From the NCBI RefSeq assembly GCF_009914725.1, contig NZ_JAAAWJ010000014.1, forward strand, positions 1-43,616: 43,616 nt of DNA. The letters run 5' to 3'. Shown here one piece after another: positions 1 through 8,337 of the stretch (its first letter is position 1; every line of letters begins with the position of its first letter). A program made the translations under genes and the position numbers. Source of the stretch: Methanogenium sp. MK-MG. Its GTDB lineage: Archaea > Halobacteriota > Methanomicrobia > Methanomicrobiales > Methanomicrobiaceae. The notes under the pieces were generated by a model, which saw only the letters and a program-made list of their open reading frames with translations, was not told the DNA's origin and did not search any database.

Positions 1-1
1 T

Positions 2-2014
2 GTCCACCGCTACGGACACTGCTGGCGCTGCAAGACACCGATCATCATGATCTCAACAGAACAGTGGTTCCTTGCCATCCCAAAGATCAAGGATAAGATG
101 CTCGCTGAGATTGCCCGGGTAGAATGGCAGCCTGACTGGGCCGGTTCAGCACGCTTCCATGACTTCGTCGCCGGTGCCCGTGACTGGTGTATATCACGCC
201 AGCGCTACTGGGGCATCCCGATTCCCGTCTGGGAATGCGATGCATGCGATGCCCGGAAGGTCTTTGGCACGGTCGCAGAACTCAATGAGGCCGCAGGGAC
301 AAACCTCACCGACCCGCACCGCCCGTATGTGGACGATGTGACCATCCCCTGCACCTGCGGCGGAACGATGCGGCGGGTCGAGGATATCTTTGACGTCTGG
401 TTTGACTCGGCGATGGCCTCATGGGCCACCCTTGGATTCCCCCGGAAGACCGCAGAGTTCGAACGGCTCTGGCCGGCGGCGTTCATCACCGAAGGACAGG
501 ACCAGACACGCGGCTGGTTCTATTCCCAGCTGGGTGCCTCTGTAATTGCCTTTGACCAGGCACCCTACAACAAGGTCCTCATGCACGGCTTTGCACTGGA
601 CGCAGAAGGCCGCAAGATGAGCAAATCTGTCGGCAACGTAGTCACACCCGAGGAAGTGGTGGCAAAGGTCGGAGTGGACGTTCTCCGTCTCTATCTGCTC
701 TCCGCAAGCGCCCCATGGGACGACCTGAAGTTCAACTGGGAAGGTATCAAGACCATCAACAGGACCATCAATATCCTCTGGAATGTCTACCGCTTCCCGC
801 TGCCATACATGATTCTTGACGCGTTTGCACCGGAAACCGCTGCAGACGGCACATGGAACGGAGAGTATGTCAGCGCACATCTCACAGAGATGCCGGAAGA
901 GGACCGCTGGATCATATCACGCGTCAACAGCCTTGCCGCCCAGATGGGAGAGGACGTGGATAACGGCATGCTCCACAAGGCCACCCGCGCCTGCCTCACC
1001 TGCATCCTGGAAGATGTATCCCGCTGGTATGTGCAGCTTGTCCGGCCGCGGATGTGGCTGGAAGAGGACGCACGCGAGAAGCGTGAGGCATACGAGACGA
1101 TGTACTACGTCATGCGGCGTATATGCTCGGTCCTGGCACCGTTTGCACCGCATATCACCGACAATATCTATGCAAACCTCCGCACGGATGCAGACCCGGA
1201 GAGCATTCACATGCTGCCGTGGTTTGCAGGAGATGAAACGCTCATTGATGCGGCCCTTGAAGCAGAGATGGACGTGATCCGTTCCTTTGACGAGGCAGTG
1301 GCCACCGCCCGGCAGGAAGGCGGCCGCAAACTCCGCTGGCCGGTCGGCGAGACCTTCGTCATCACAGACAGCGATGCCGTGGAGACCGCCATCACGCAGA
1401 TGAATGACCTCGCCTGCCAGCGTGCCAACAGTCGGACAGTCACCGTCGTCCGCGGTGCATGGGATCGTATGGGCTGCTCAGCAGAACCGGTGATGCGGGG
1501 CATTGGCCCTGAATTCGGTAAAGACGGCCCAAAGGTGAAGGCAGCAATCGAAGCGGCCGACGCCGCAGCCCTGAAGGCAGCCATTGAAAGAGACGGAGAG
1601 GTGCCGGCGGGCGGGTTTACGATCACCGAAAAACACATCGCCTTCTCAGAAAAAATGCCGGAGCATGTCTTTGCAGCAGAGATGGCAGAGGCCACCGTCT
1701 GCGTGGACATCACCCTCACCCCCGCGCTGGAGGGCGTAGGATTTTCACGTGAAGTGGTGCGGAGAATTCAGGAGATGCGGCGCCAGCTTGACCTGAATGT
1801 GGAGGATTTCATCATAGCAGACGTGGCCATCACCGACATGTGTGTGCGCGACCTGCTTGCAGGCACGCATGAAGACAGTATTGCCGGAGAAGTCCGGGCC
1901 ACCTCACTCTCCATCACCTCTATCGCAGAGGAGGCAGACGAGGACGGTCTGACAACTGAATGGGATGTGGAAGGAGTCTCAATGACCATTCACATTCAAA
2001 AAAGCGAGCAGTAA
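2..2014 (+). CDS. ileS: isoleucyl-tRNA synthetase, C-terminal part (5' end outside window)
   Basis: Class I aminoacyl-tRNA synthetase that charges tRNA-Ile in the cytoplasm. The reading frame is already open at base 2 (VHRYGHCWRCKTPII, typical of the IleRS zinc/CP1 region), so the gene begins upstream and the ATG at 47 is internal. The class I signature KMSKS sits near bases 613-630 within GRKMSKSVGNV. It is preceded by the conserved FITEGQDQTRGWFY segment and followed by the anticodon-binding helical domain (RWIISRVNSL) and a long C-terminal domain. About 670 residues are present out of the roughly 1050 usual for archaeal IleRS. The stop is TAA at 2012-2014. The next gene is convergent, 63 bases away. 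Confidence 0.97.
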   Translation, partial: VHRYGHCWRCKTPIIMISTEQWFLAIPKIKDKMLAEIARVEWQPDWAGSARFHDFVAGARDWCISRQRYWGIPIPVWECDACDARKVFGTVAELNEAAGTNLTDPHRPYVDDVTIPCTCGGTMRRVEDIFDVWFDSAMASWATLGFPRKTAEFERLWPAAFITEGQDQTRGWFYSQLGASVIAFDQAPYNKVLMHGFALDAEGRKMSKSVGNVVTPEEVVAKVGVDVLRLYLLSASAPWDDLKFNWEGIKTINRTINILWNVYRFPLPYMILDAFAPETAADGTWNGEYVSAHLTEMPEEDRWIISRVNSLAAQMGEDVDNGMLHKATRACLTCILEDVSRWYVQLVRPRMWLEEDAREKREAYETMYYVMRRICSVLAPFAPHITDNIYANLRTDADPESIHMLPWFAGDETLIDAALEAEMDVIRSFDEAVATARQEGGRKLRWPVGETFVITDSDAVETAITQMNDLACQRANSRTVTVVRGAWDRMGCSAEPVMRGIGPEFGKDGPKVKAAIEAADAAALKAAIERDGEVPAGGFTITEKHIAFSEKMPEHVFAAEMAEATVCVDITLTPALEGVGFSREVVRRIQEMRRQLDLNVEDFIIADVAITDMCVRDLLAGTHEDSIAGEVRATSLSITSIAEEADEDGLTTEWDVEGVSMTIHIQKSEQ

Positions 2015-2077
2015 ATCACCGGAAATCACCCCGTGATTCCCAAAATAAACTATTTTTAAAAGATGGTTGTGTTCATC

Positions 2078-2803
2078 TCAAATGAGATGGGAGCGCAGAA
2101 AGGCTTCCCCGTCCGGTTCACTGAAGAGCGGGAGGTCATCGTCGGTGACAACCACCCGGCGCGCCGCGGCGACCCGCTCATCGGTGACCGGGTTATACCC
2201 CTCTTTTATTATTTCTGTGCGGTAACAGGCAATGCCGCGCCGTTCCCAGGCCGGTGTCTTTGCAAGATTGATGCCCCGCTCAAACATCATCTCGTGCATG
2301 GCAGGGCCCTTCATCCCCCGGAGGGCACGCGCTGCCTGTGTCGCAGTCATCCCCTCTGCAATGAGCGCCTGCTGACAGTAGCCGTTGATATGATTGCGCC
2401 ATGCCTCCCGCTGGCGCATGTTCATGTATACGATGGCTGCGGGAACGTCTGCTACAATGACACGCGAGTCAAACGCCACCGGTTCTGTCAGGTGAAGGGC
2501 AAGTGTGAGGGCACTTGCCGCATATGAGGCACAGACCGAGTCTATCTTCTCCACCCGCCCGTTGAAGGGCACACGGGGAAAGAAGAGAGATATTTCGTCC
2601 GAGAAGGTGTAGGCAAACGACGGTTCAAGGCCGGATGATGAGAGCATCTGCCCGGATACCGTCGCCATGGCATCAGAAAACCTTCGGTCATAGGGCTTTG
2701 CAAACCCTTCCTCACGGGTTAACCGGTGAAACGCCCGCCCGTCAAGCCGGACAATGAAGGGTGGAAAGACGGAGAGATTTTTGAATATTTCCCGATCCTG
2801 CAT
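2078..2803 (-). CDS. thg1: tRNA-His guanylyltransferase (Thg1-like, archaeal TLP)
   Basis: Member of the Thg1 family, which adds nucleotides in the reverse 3'-5' direction to tRNA 5' ends, classically G-1 of tRNA-His. The palm metal-binding residues are visible: RLDGR with D21, and FSDE with D69/E70. The HIN of the HINxxYN motif is present, but the YN is replaced (HINGYCQQ), as expected for archaeal-type members. I chose the ATG at 2803 (MQDREIF) because GGAG lies about 8 bases upstream on the minus strand. In-frame ATGs at 2818 and 2812 and a GTG at 2845 would add up to 14 residues. It follows the PRC-barrel gene closely and is probably co-transcribed with it. A tRNA-His lacking encoded G-1 lies at 21478-21549. 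Confidence 0.9.
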   Translation of the reverse strand: MQDREIFKNLSVFPPFIVRLDGRAFHRLTREEGFAKPYDRRFSDAMATVSGQMLSSSGLEPSFAYTFSDEISLFFPRVPFNGRVEKIDSVCASYAASALTLALHLTEPVAFDSRVIVADVPAAIVYMNMRQREAWRNHINGYCQQALIAEGMTATQAARALRGMKGPAMHEMMFERGINLAKTPAWERRGIACYRTEIIKEGYNPVTDERVAAARRVVVTDDDLPLFSEPDGEAFLRSHLI

Positions 2804-2852
2804 ACCGCTCATCTCCATAGTTTTCGGGACCAGACCCGCCCGCACGGAGGCA

Positions 2853-3125
2853 TCAGTCCTCTATGATCTCGGGCCGGGACATACCTGCAAGGTGGCGGAT
2901 AATGACAATATCCCCGACTGCCCTGATGATGCGGTATGGAATCTTTACCCCCTTGAAATTGGTGAGTTCAAGCACCTCCCGATTCACGTTCCCCAACGCA
3001 AGTGATTCCATCTTTTTTGTATCGACATTGATGATCACGTCCTCCACATCACCCACATAGACGGCGTTTTCGGTATAGACCTTCATCCCGAACAACTCGG
3101 TTATTGCACTCTTCATTGTAATCAT
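2853..3125 (-). CDS. PRC-barrel domain protein
   Basis: Small 90-residue protein made almost entirely of one PRC-barrel fold. The pattern is ITELFGMKVYTENAVYVGDVEDVIIN, then KKMESLALGN, then KGVKIPYRIIRAVGDIVII. In archaea such stand-alone PRC-barrels occur in every euryarchaeal genome, and some haloarchaeal members (CdpB) act in cell division with SepF. Whether this one does is inference. A second ATG at 3116 (MKSAIT) is an equally plausible start. The gene is divergent from the M50 protease with only 43 bases between starts, and an AT-rich block at 3140-3160 serves both promoters. It precedes thg1 on the same strand. Confidence 0.85.
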   Translation of the reverse strand: MITMKSAITELFGMKVYTENAVYVGDVEDVIINVDTKKMESLALGNVNREVLELTNFKGVKIPYRIIRAVGDIVIIRHLAGMSRPEIIED

Positions 3126-3139
3126 TGGAAGGTATAATC

Positions 3140-3160
3140 ATTAAATATTAAAAATATAAT
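3140..3160. promoter_or_regulatory. overlapping divergent TATA elements (PRC-barrel / M50 protease)
   Basis: A run of 21 bases made only of A and T apart from its first base fills the centre of the 43-base gap between the two divergent starts (3125 and 3169). Its left half lies about 25 bases before the plus-strand ATG and its right half about 25 bases before the minus-strand ATG. Both mRNAs are therefore predicted to be leaderless or nearly so, and neither start has a Shine-Dalgarno sequence. Confidence 0.6.
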
Positions 3161-3168
3161 CCATTTCT

Positions 3169-4347
3169 ATGAAGAGTTCCTTTGAGATCGGAAAAGTAGC
3201 AGGCATTCCGATAAAGATCCACTATACCTTCTTTTTGATCATTCCGATCTTTGCCATCATCATCGGAACCCAGATTGAACTGACCGTGACCCTCGTTGAA
3301 CAGGTGTTCGGCCTCCCCGAACCGATTGACACGTCCCTCATCACAGAGGGTTTCATACCGTACAACCTGGGTGTGCTCGTCTCTTTCCTCCTCTTTGTGG
3401 GCGTCTTTCTGCACGAGATGGCCCACTCGGTGGTTGCCATCCGCAAGGGCATGAAGGTTCATTCCATCACCCTCTTCATCCTGGGAGGCGCTTCAGAAAT
3501 AGAAGACGAGGTCTCGCCCCGGCCACGGGACGAACTGCCGATGGCCATCGCAGGCCCCCTGATGAGCCTCTTTATCGGACTTGTCTCTGAGGGCATCGCC
3601 TACGCAAGCCTCATCTCCATCCCCAATCCGGCAGTCGCAGGCCTCTTTTTTTATATCTTCGGCTATCTGGGCCTGCTCAATATCATCCTCTTCCTCTTCA
3701 ATCTCCTGCCGGCATTCCCGATGGACGGTGGGAGGGTGCTCCGCGCCCTGCTTGCGATCTGGCTTCCGATTGAAAAGGCGACACGCATCGCAGCAGAAAT
3801 CGGGAGGATAATAGCCATTATCTTCGGCATTATTGGTCTTATTTCCTTCAATCCCATCCTCATCCTGATTGCGGTCTTCATCTATCTCAGTGCAGGTCAG
3901 GAGGTGACAATGATCCGCTACACACAGCTGCTTGCAGGCGTAAAGGTACGCGATGCGATGACCACACCGGTGACCACCGTCGTCCCGCATATGCCTGTCA
4001 CCGAAGCCATGGACCTGATGTACTCCACCCGCCATCTCGGGTTTCCGGTGGTGGACCGCGGCGCCCTTGCCGGCATGGTCACCCTGCATGACATCCAGAA
4101 TGCCTCAGACGTCGACAGGGACGCCCTTCAGGTCCGCGATATCATGACAAGGGACGTAATCACCATCACGCCCGGCCATGACCTCTACGATGCCCTTAAA
4201 ATCCTTGCCCCCAACACCATCGGCCGCATACCGGTCGTCGAGAACGGGGAGGTGACGGGTATTGTCACCAGAACAGATATTCTCAAACTGATGGAGATAC
4301 GGGAAGTGAGCGGCAGCACCACCACCCACAGTGTGCTCAGACCGTAA
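3169..4347 (+). CDS. site-2-type membrane metalloprotease (M50) with C-terminal CBS pair
   Basis: Polytopic membrane zinc protease of the S2P/M50 family. The zinc motif HEMAH is at residues 82-86, and the second motif NLLPAFPMDGGRV lies near residue 180. Several hydrophobic segments surround them (20-40, 66-82, 125-150, 160-180, 205-240). The C-terminal third (about 255-385) carries two CBS domains (VRDAMTTPVTTV and VRDIMTRDVITI), which usually bind adenine nucleotides and gate activity. The length of 392 residues is typical of archaeal M50-CBS proteins. Substrate unknown. The stop overlaps the stop of the convergent radical SAM gene by 11 bases. Confidence 0.93.
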   Translation: MKSSFEIGKVAGIPIKIHYTFFLIIPIFAIIIGTQIELTVTLVEQVFGLPEPIDTSLITEGFIPYNLGVLVSFLLFVGVFLHEMAHSVVAIRKGMKVHSITLFILGGASEIEDEVSPRPRDELPMAIAGPLMSLFIGLVSEGIAYASLISIPNPAVAGLFFYIFGYLGLLNIILFLFNLLPAFPMDGGRVLRALLAIWLPIEKATRIAAEIGRIIAIIFGIIGLISFNPILILIAVFIYLSAGQEVTMIRYTQLLAGVKVRDAMTTPVTTVVPHMPVTEAMDLMYSTRHLGFPVVDRGALAGMVTLHDIQNASDVDRDALQVRDIMTRDVITITPGHDLYDALKILAPNTIGRIPVVENGEVTGIVTRTDILKLMEIREVSGSTTTHSVLRP

Positions 4348-5992
4348 GATACGGGTCCAGCGGCGTCTCTCCTGCAATCTCCCGGAATGCGGCAAGGGAT
4401 GCAAACGGCCGCTTTGAGATGAGAGAGGCGGCCCGTTTCTTCCCGATGCCCGGAATATACCGGAGGGCTGCCGCCGGGAGAGTGTTGATATTGACCGGGA
4501 CCGGCATGGCGGTGACCGAACGCCGCCCGTGATCACAGACGACAGCATCAAGCACCGTCCCTTCGGGAATCTCTCCGGGCATGCCTGTGAGAATGGGATA
4601 TGACCCCATCTGCCGTCCAAAGGAGACCCTGCCACACTCCTCCACATAGATGTCGCGCAGCAGTGTGCCTGCCGGAAAGACCTGCTGCAGCATTGGCCCG
4701 TCAAATGTTGACCGCACACGCTCACGGAAGGTGCGGAAACGGGCATCATGCTCACCCAGTGTGTTCTCCTCCCATGCCCGCGTGCCTTCAAAGGGCATCA
4801 GCTGGCGGATATTGACCCGGCGCACCAAGAGACCGGATGCAAGAAGGCCGGTGAGAAATGCCTCGTTTTTATCATACGTGCCTTCGGTCTCACTGGCAAG
4901 GCCACAGACAAAGTTCAGGCCTGGCAGGAGATGGGGGATACCCTCCTCCCTGACTCCCCCCACTTCGTTTACAATGCGGACCGCATCCATCACCATCGCA
5001 GCATCGGCCTTGAGGTTATTTGCGGCGACCACCGCAGGGTCTGCGGTCTCCATGCCGAAGGCGGCGACGTCCCCTGCGGTATGGTAGTGGACGATGACGC
5101 CAAGTGCCTCACGGGCCGCGTCCGGGTTGCGGGCAATGGTGCCGGGGTTGACATTGTCGATATGCAGGGTCCTGAGTTTGGGTGCTGCCTTTCGGATACC
5201 GGCAAAGAGCGCCTCAAGTGCCGCTGCATCGGGTGCAGGATATTCCCTGTTTCCCTTCGTCCCGTAGGCAAGAATGTCCGGCTGGCGTCCGAGGCGGAAG
5301 TGCATGGCCCCGTGGCCGGCAAGGGCGGCGATCTCCGCATGTACGTCCGTTGCCGGGCGATACTGCGGCGGGCCGTAAAACGGCTCCGTGCAGAATGAAC
5401 AGCCACCGGTCACCGCACGCGCACAGCCGCGGGCAGTCTCAATCTCACAGATGAGCCACGGAAATCGCGGATGGGCGGTGATGATACCGCTCCCCATGAT
5501 GAGCCAGCGCGAGAAGTCAGGATATGAGAGGGTGCCCTCAGGGCGTCCCCCTGCAAGAAGGTGTGCAAGTGCTGCGGGAACATCTCCTTCCAGCAGGTGA
5601 TCAAACCCGGAGATGACCTGCCGGACCGCCGCGGCGCCACCACCCGGACTGTAGCCGAAGGTGACCGGTCCGCCGAGGACGGTCACCGGGCCCCGGAGGG
5701 TGGCCGCCACCTGCCGGATCTCGGTCAGGGTGGCAGGCGTGCCGGCAAAATAGGTGCCCGGGACCGTGACTCCCGCAATCATCACCACAAGGGCCGCCCG
5801 GTCCAGCGGTGCAAAGAGAAATGAATCAGTCCTCAGCTGGTCAATAGTCAGGTAGCGGACCCGGTATCCTGCTTCAATGCAGACACCTGCCACCGCCCGG
5901 ATATTCGGGGAGATGTAGGGCGAGACACCCAGGCATGCCGGTTCGTCGACATAGCCGTCCACTATCCAGGCTTCAGGGGCTTCAGAGGTCAT
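4337..5992 (-). CDS. radical SAM protein with C-terminal helix-hairpin-helix (COG1031 type)
   Basis: Protein of 551 residues. A Rossmann/B12-binding-like N-terminal part (about 1-150) is followed by a radical SAM core whose cluster motif is ETARGCARAVTGGCSFC. Its cysteines are at 190, 198 and 201, giving CX7CX2C instead of the usual CX3CX2C. The last 50 residues hold a helix-hairpin-helix (NTLPAAALRYIPGIGKKRAA), which suggests nucleic acid binding. This is the architecture of the archaeal COG1031 family, whose reaction is unknown to me. The ATG at 5992 overlaps the end of mptE by 11 bases, so it is the last gene of a translationally coupled operon. Confidence 0.85.
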   Translation of the reverse strand: MTSEAPEAWIVDGYVDEPACLGVSPYISPNIRAVAGVCIEAGYRVRYLTIDQLRTDSFLFAPLDRAALVVMIAGVTVPGTYFAGTPATLTEIRQVAATLRGPVTVLGGPVTFGYSPGGGAAAVRQVISGFDHLLEGDVPAALAHLLAGGRPEGTLSYPDFSRWLIMGSGIITAHPRFPWLICEIETARGCARAVTGGCSFCTEPFYGPPQYRPATDVHAEIAALAGHGAMHFRLGRQPDILAYGTKGNREYPAPDAAALEALFAGIRKAAPKLRTLHIDNVNPGTIARNPDAAREALGVIVHYHTAGDVAAFGMETADPAVVAANNLKADAAMVMDAVRIVNEVGGVREEGIPHLLPGLNFVCGLASETEGTYDKNEAFLTGLLASGLLVRRVNIRQLMPFEGTRAWEENTLGEHDARFRTFRERVRSTFDGPMLQQVFPAGTLLRDIYVEECGRVSFGRQMGSYPILTGMPGEIPEGTVLDAVVCDHGRRSVTAMPVPVNINTLPAAALRYIPGIGKKRAASLISKRPFASLAAFREIAGETPLDPYLTV

Positions 5993-6602
5993 GGCCGATG
6001 AGGGACAGCAGATCGCGTGCCCAGAGAAGTTTTCCCCGTTTCATCGGCGGCACTGACCGATCGTCAAGGTCGAATCCGGCAAACCGCACCCCTGCTGCCC
6101 CAAGGGCATCCGCTGCAAATGCAGCACGGTCACCGTCGGTGAACCCGCCCCAGTTATGCAAATGCCCGAAAGGCCTGGTCTGGCAGGAAAGGACGAGCGG
6201 CCCCTCAAAACGCGGCACCCAGTGCCGGAGAAGCGGCATATTGTCCCCGTGGCCATGCACCACCATCACAGATCCCCGCCGGTTCATCTCAAAAAAAGAG
6301 TCCTCCGCCCCGTCCAGGTCGGTAAAGACTGCATCCGGCAGTATACCCGCTTTGAAGAGTAGATCTGCTGCCGCATCGGCCGCAAGGACCGTGCCCTCAA
6401 TGTTATCTGTCTCACTGAAAAGCGAGGGAGCATTGCCGCAGACAGTGACTGTCTCTCCTTTGATGCACTTTGCAAGCAGCAACGAATCATCCACAGATGA
6501 AAGGGTGGCAAGCAGGCGTGCTGCCTTTTCATCGTCTGCCCGGTCAAAGCCAAACGTCTCGCATATAGCAAGGTAGTGAGGTTCCCAGTCCTCAAACCTC
6601 AT
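5982..6602 (-). CDS. mptE: 6-hydroxymethyl-7,8-dihydropterin diphosphokinase (MptE type, DUF115)
   Basis: Cytoplasmic enzyme of tetrahydromethanopterin synthesis. It transfers diphosphate from ATP to 6-hydroxymethyl-7,8-dihydropterin. The 206-residue protein has the DUF115/MptE pattern: TVTVCGNAPSL, then GTVLAADAAADLLFKAGILPDAVFTDLDG, then MVVHGHGDN and a late GFDLDD. The first ATG of the conserved region (MRFEDWEPHY, 6602) is used. It lies inside the end of the upstream RCK-DHH gene (11-base overlap), and its own stop overlaps the radical SAM start by 11 bases. Translational coupling along the whole operon is likely. Confidence 0.88.
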   Translation of the reverse strand: MRFEDWEPHYLAICETFGFDRADDEKAARLLATLSSVDDSLLLAKCIKGETVTVCGNAPSLFSETDNIEGTVLAADAAADLLFKAGILPDAVFTDLDGAEDSFFEMNRRGSVMVVHGHGDNMPLLRHWVPRFEGPLVLSCQTRPFGHLHNWGGFTDGDRAAFAADALGAAGVRFAGFDLDDRSVPPMKRGKLLWARDLLSLIGHDL

Positions 6603-8061
6603 TGGATTCTTCTTCCTCCACGCCGACAATCTCCATGAACCGGTGAAGGATTGGGTCAATGATGAGATCCAGCAGGTCATCCTTGTTGCGCGCCATTGAA
6701 AAGACGCTCAGGGGAATGTTTGCGGCACCCATAGCAGAATGCCCGCCTGCCTCGCCGATCTCACCAAAGGCCTCCTCCATCGCCTGGCCGATATTGAGGC
6801 GCAAGTCCTTGTTGCGGGAGGAAAATGAGATCAGCTGATCTGTTATGCCGTAGACTACTGCGGTGTTGACCCCTTCCAGCTGAATGAGCATGTCTGCTGC
6901 CTGTGGAATGGCGTCACGGTTGCGCACGTAGCCAACATTGGAGAAGAGATACCCGGAGACAATCTTCCGGTTCCGGATAGCTGCACCCATCACCTCAAGA
7001 GTCTCCTGCGAAACCGACTGGGATGTGATCTTTGCCAGAAGTTCATCATCCGTCAGGGGCAGAAGGAAGGCAGAAAGAGTGAGGTCAAGAGGAGAGGTAT
7101 TGCGCCGGAAACCGCGTGTATCGGCCATAATACCATAAAAGAGAGCGGTTGCGATGTTTTTATCCACCAGGACGTCCAGTTCCTGCATATACTGGGTCAT
7201 CAGACTCGCCGTCGCGCCCATATCCGGCCGACGGTCGATGAAATCATATCCGTTTTTGGCATCATGGTTCGGATGATGATCGATGACGATATTGACCCGC
7301 TCATCCTTTGTGAGTGCATTGTTGATTCCCGGACCCGGAGAATCCACAATCGCAATATAATCACATTCTGCACGTGCTTCCGGTGTGATACGATCCATCT
7401 GGATATCCAGCAGGTTCACAAAGGCACGGTTCTCCTGGTGGCCAATCTTCCCGTCGTAGAGAATCCGGCAGGTGAGATTTCCCTTGGATGCCGCCTTTCC
7501 GAGAGCACAGAGTGCCATTGCACTGGAGATGGTGTCAGGGTCCGGGTTTGTGTGCGTCACAATGCCCAGTGTGCCACGCCATGAGGCGAGTAGCTCAAAG
7601 AGTTTGTGCGCCTGCCGTGAGGACTGAAGTTTGCGTGCGTGGTGCACGGCCTTTTTGGCAAATACCTCCTGCGGATGCAGCACCACATCGGCGCCCACTG
7701 CGTGATAGATATCTCTTCCCCCGGCATCCACTGCACGTGCAATGACATAGGACGCGGGATTTGTCTCCTTTATTGTCCGCACCGCCGAGAGATTTGCCTT
7801 CTGCTCACTGGAGAGGACAAATGCCACTTTCGGAACCGGAATCTCTTTCAGCATACCCGTATCGCTGATATCCCTGCAGAAAGCCTCATATTTCTGGTCA
7901 CGGAGATCCTGCACCTTCTTCTCGTCCTGATCGATGATGATGATATCATCGGTCTCCTTGAGAAGTTCGTATAGCACATTGTACCCGATACTGCCGCACC
8001 CAAGTATCAGGTAATCCACCGATGACGCCGACTGAGTTCCGTTAGGATGATTCTCCGGCAT
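6592..8061 (-). CDS. RCK/TrkA-N domain fused to DHH-DHHA1 phosphoesterase
   Basis: Fusion of an N-terminal Rossmann RCK (TrkA-N) domain (DYLILGCGSIG, residues 16-26, then IIIIDQDEKKV) with a DHH phosphoesterase (VTHTNPDPDTISSA, IVDSPG, IVIDHHPN). The C-terminal DHHA1 domain ends in GGHSAMGAA. DHH enzymes of this type cleave cyclic dinucleotides, nanoRNA or pyrophosphate. The substrate here is not evident, though an RCK sensor suggests nucleotide or c-di-AMP/potassium signalling. I use the ATG at 8061 (MPENHPNG). An in-frame ATG at 8118 would place the start upstream of the probable promoter (TTATTATTC near 8090-8100). First gene of the operon with mptE and the radical SAM gene. Confidence 0.85.
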   Translation of the reverse strand: MPENHPNGTQSASSVDYLILGCGSIGYNVLYELLKETDDIIIIDQDEKKVQDLRDQKYEAFCRDISDTGMLKEIPVPKVAFVLSSEQKANLSAVRTIKETNPASYVIARAVDAGGRDIYHAVGADVVLHPQEVFAKKAVHHARKLQSSRQAHKLFELLASWRGTLGIVTHTNPDPDTISSAMALCALGKAASKGNLTCRILYDGKIGHQENRAFVNLLDIQMDRITPEARAECDYIAIVDSPGPGINNALTKDERVNIVIDHHPNHDAKNGYDFIDRRPDMGATASLMTQYMQELDVLVDKNIATALFYGIMADTRGFRRNTSPLDLTLSAFLLPLTDDELLAKITSQSVSQETLEVMGAAIRNRKIVSGYLFSNVGYVRNRDAIPQAADMLIQLEGVNTAVVYGITDQLISFSSRNKDLRLNIGQAMEEAFGEIGEAGGHSAMGAANIPLSVFSMARNKDDLLDLIIDPILHRFMEIVGVEEEESNEV

Positions 8062-8152
8062 GATACCACAAGTTTCTGTTTTTATGAGAATAATAAGGAT
8101 ATCCGAAAGGTATATCATGAATAACTTACAACGTTAGCTGTTCACTTTACAG

Positions 8153-8226
8153 GGGCCTGTAGCTTAGTCAGGAAGAGCGCCGGACTCTTAATCCGGCGGT
8201 CAGGGGTTCAAATCCCTTCAGGCCCG
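8153..8226 (+). tRNA. tRNA-Lys (CTT)
   Basis: Cloverleaf of 74 bases. Acceptor GGGCCTG pairs with CAGGCCC, discriminator G. The anticodon stem CCGGA/TCCGG encloses loop CTCTTAA with anticodon CTT. The T arm has GGTTCAAAT. CCA is not encoded and I see no intron. It is read opposite to the flanking protein genes. Confidence 0.95.
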
Positions 8227-8337
8227 CTAACAACTTCTTTTGTGGTTTTAACTGATTAAAGGTGATTTTCAACATCAGAGCATTCTGACTGTTTTCTGCG
8301 TGGCACACACTCCAGACAGAGGGGAGGGCACCACACT

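Noticed and set aside
2063-2527. Open frame on the plus strand over thg1
   Set aside because: No ribosome site and no recognisable protein; thg1 motifs on the minus strand are decisive.
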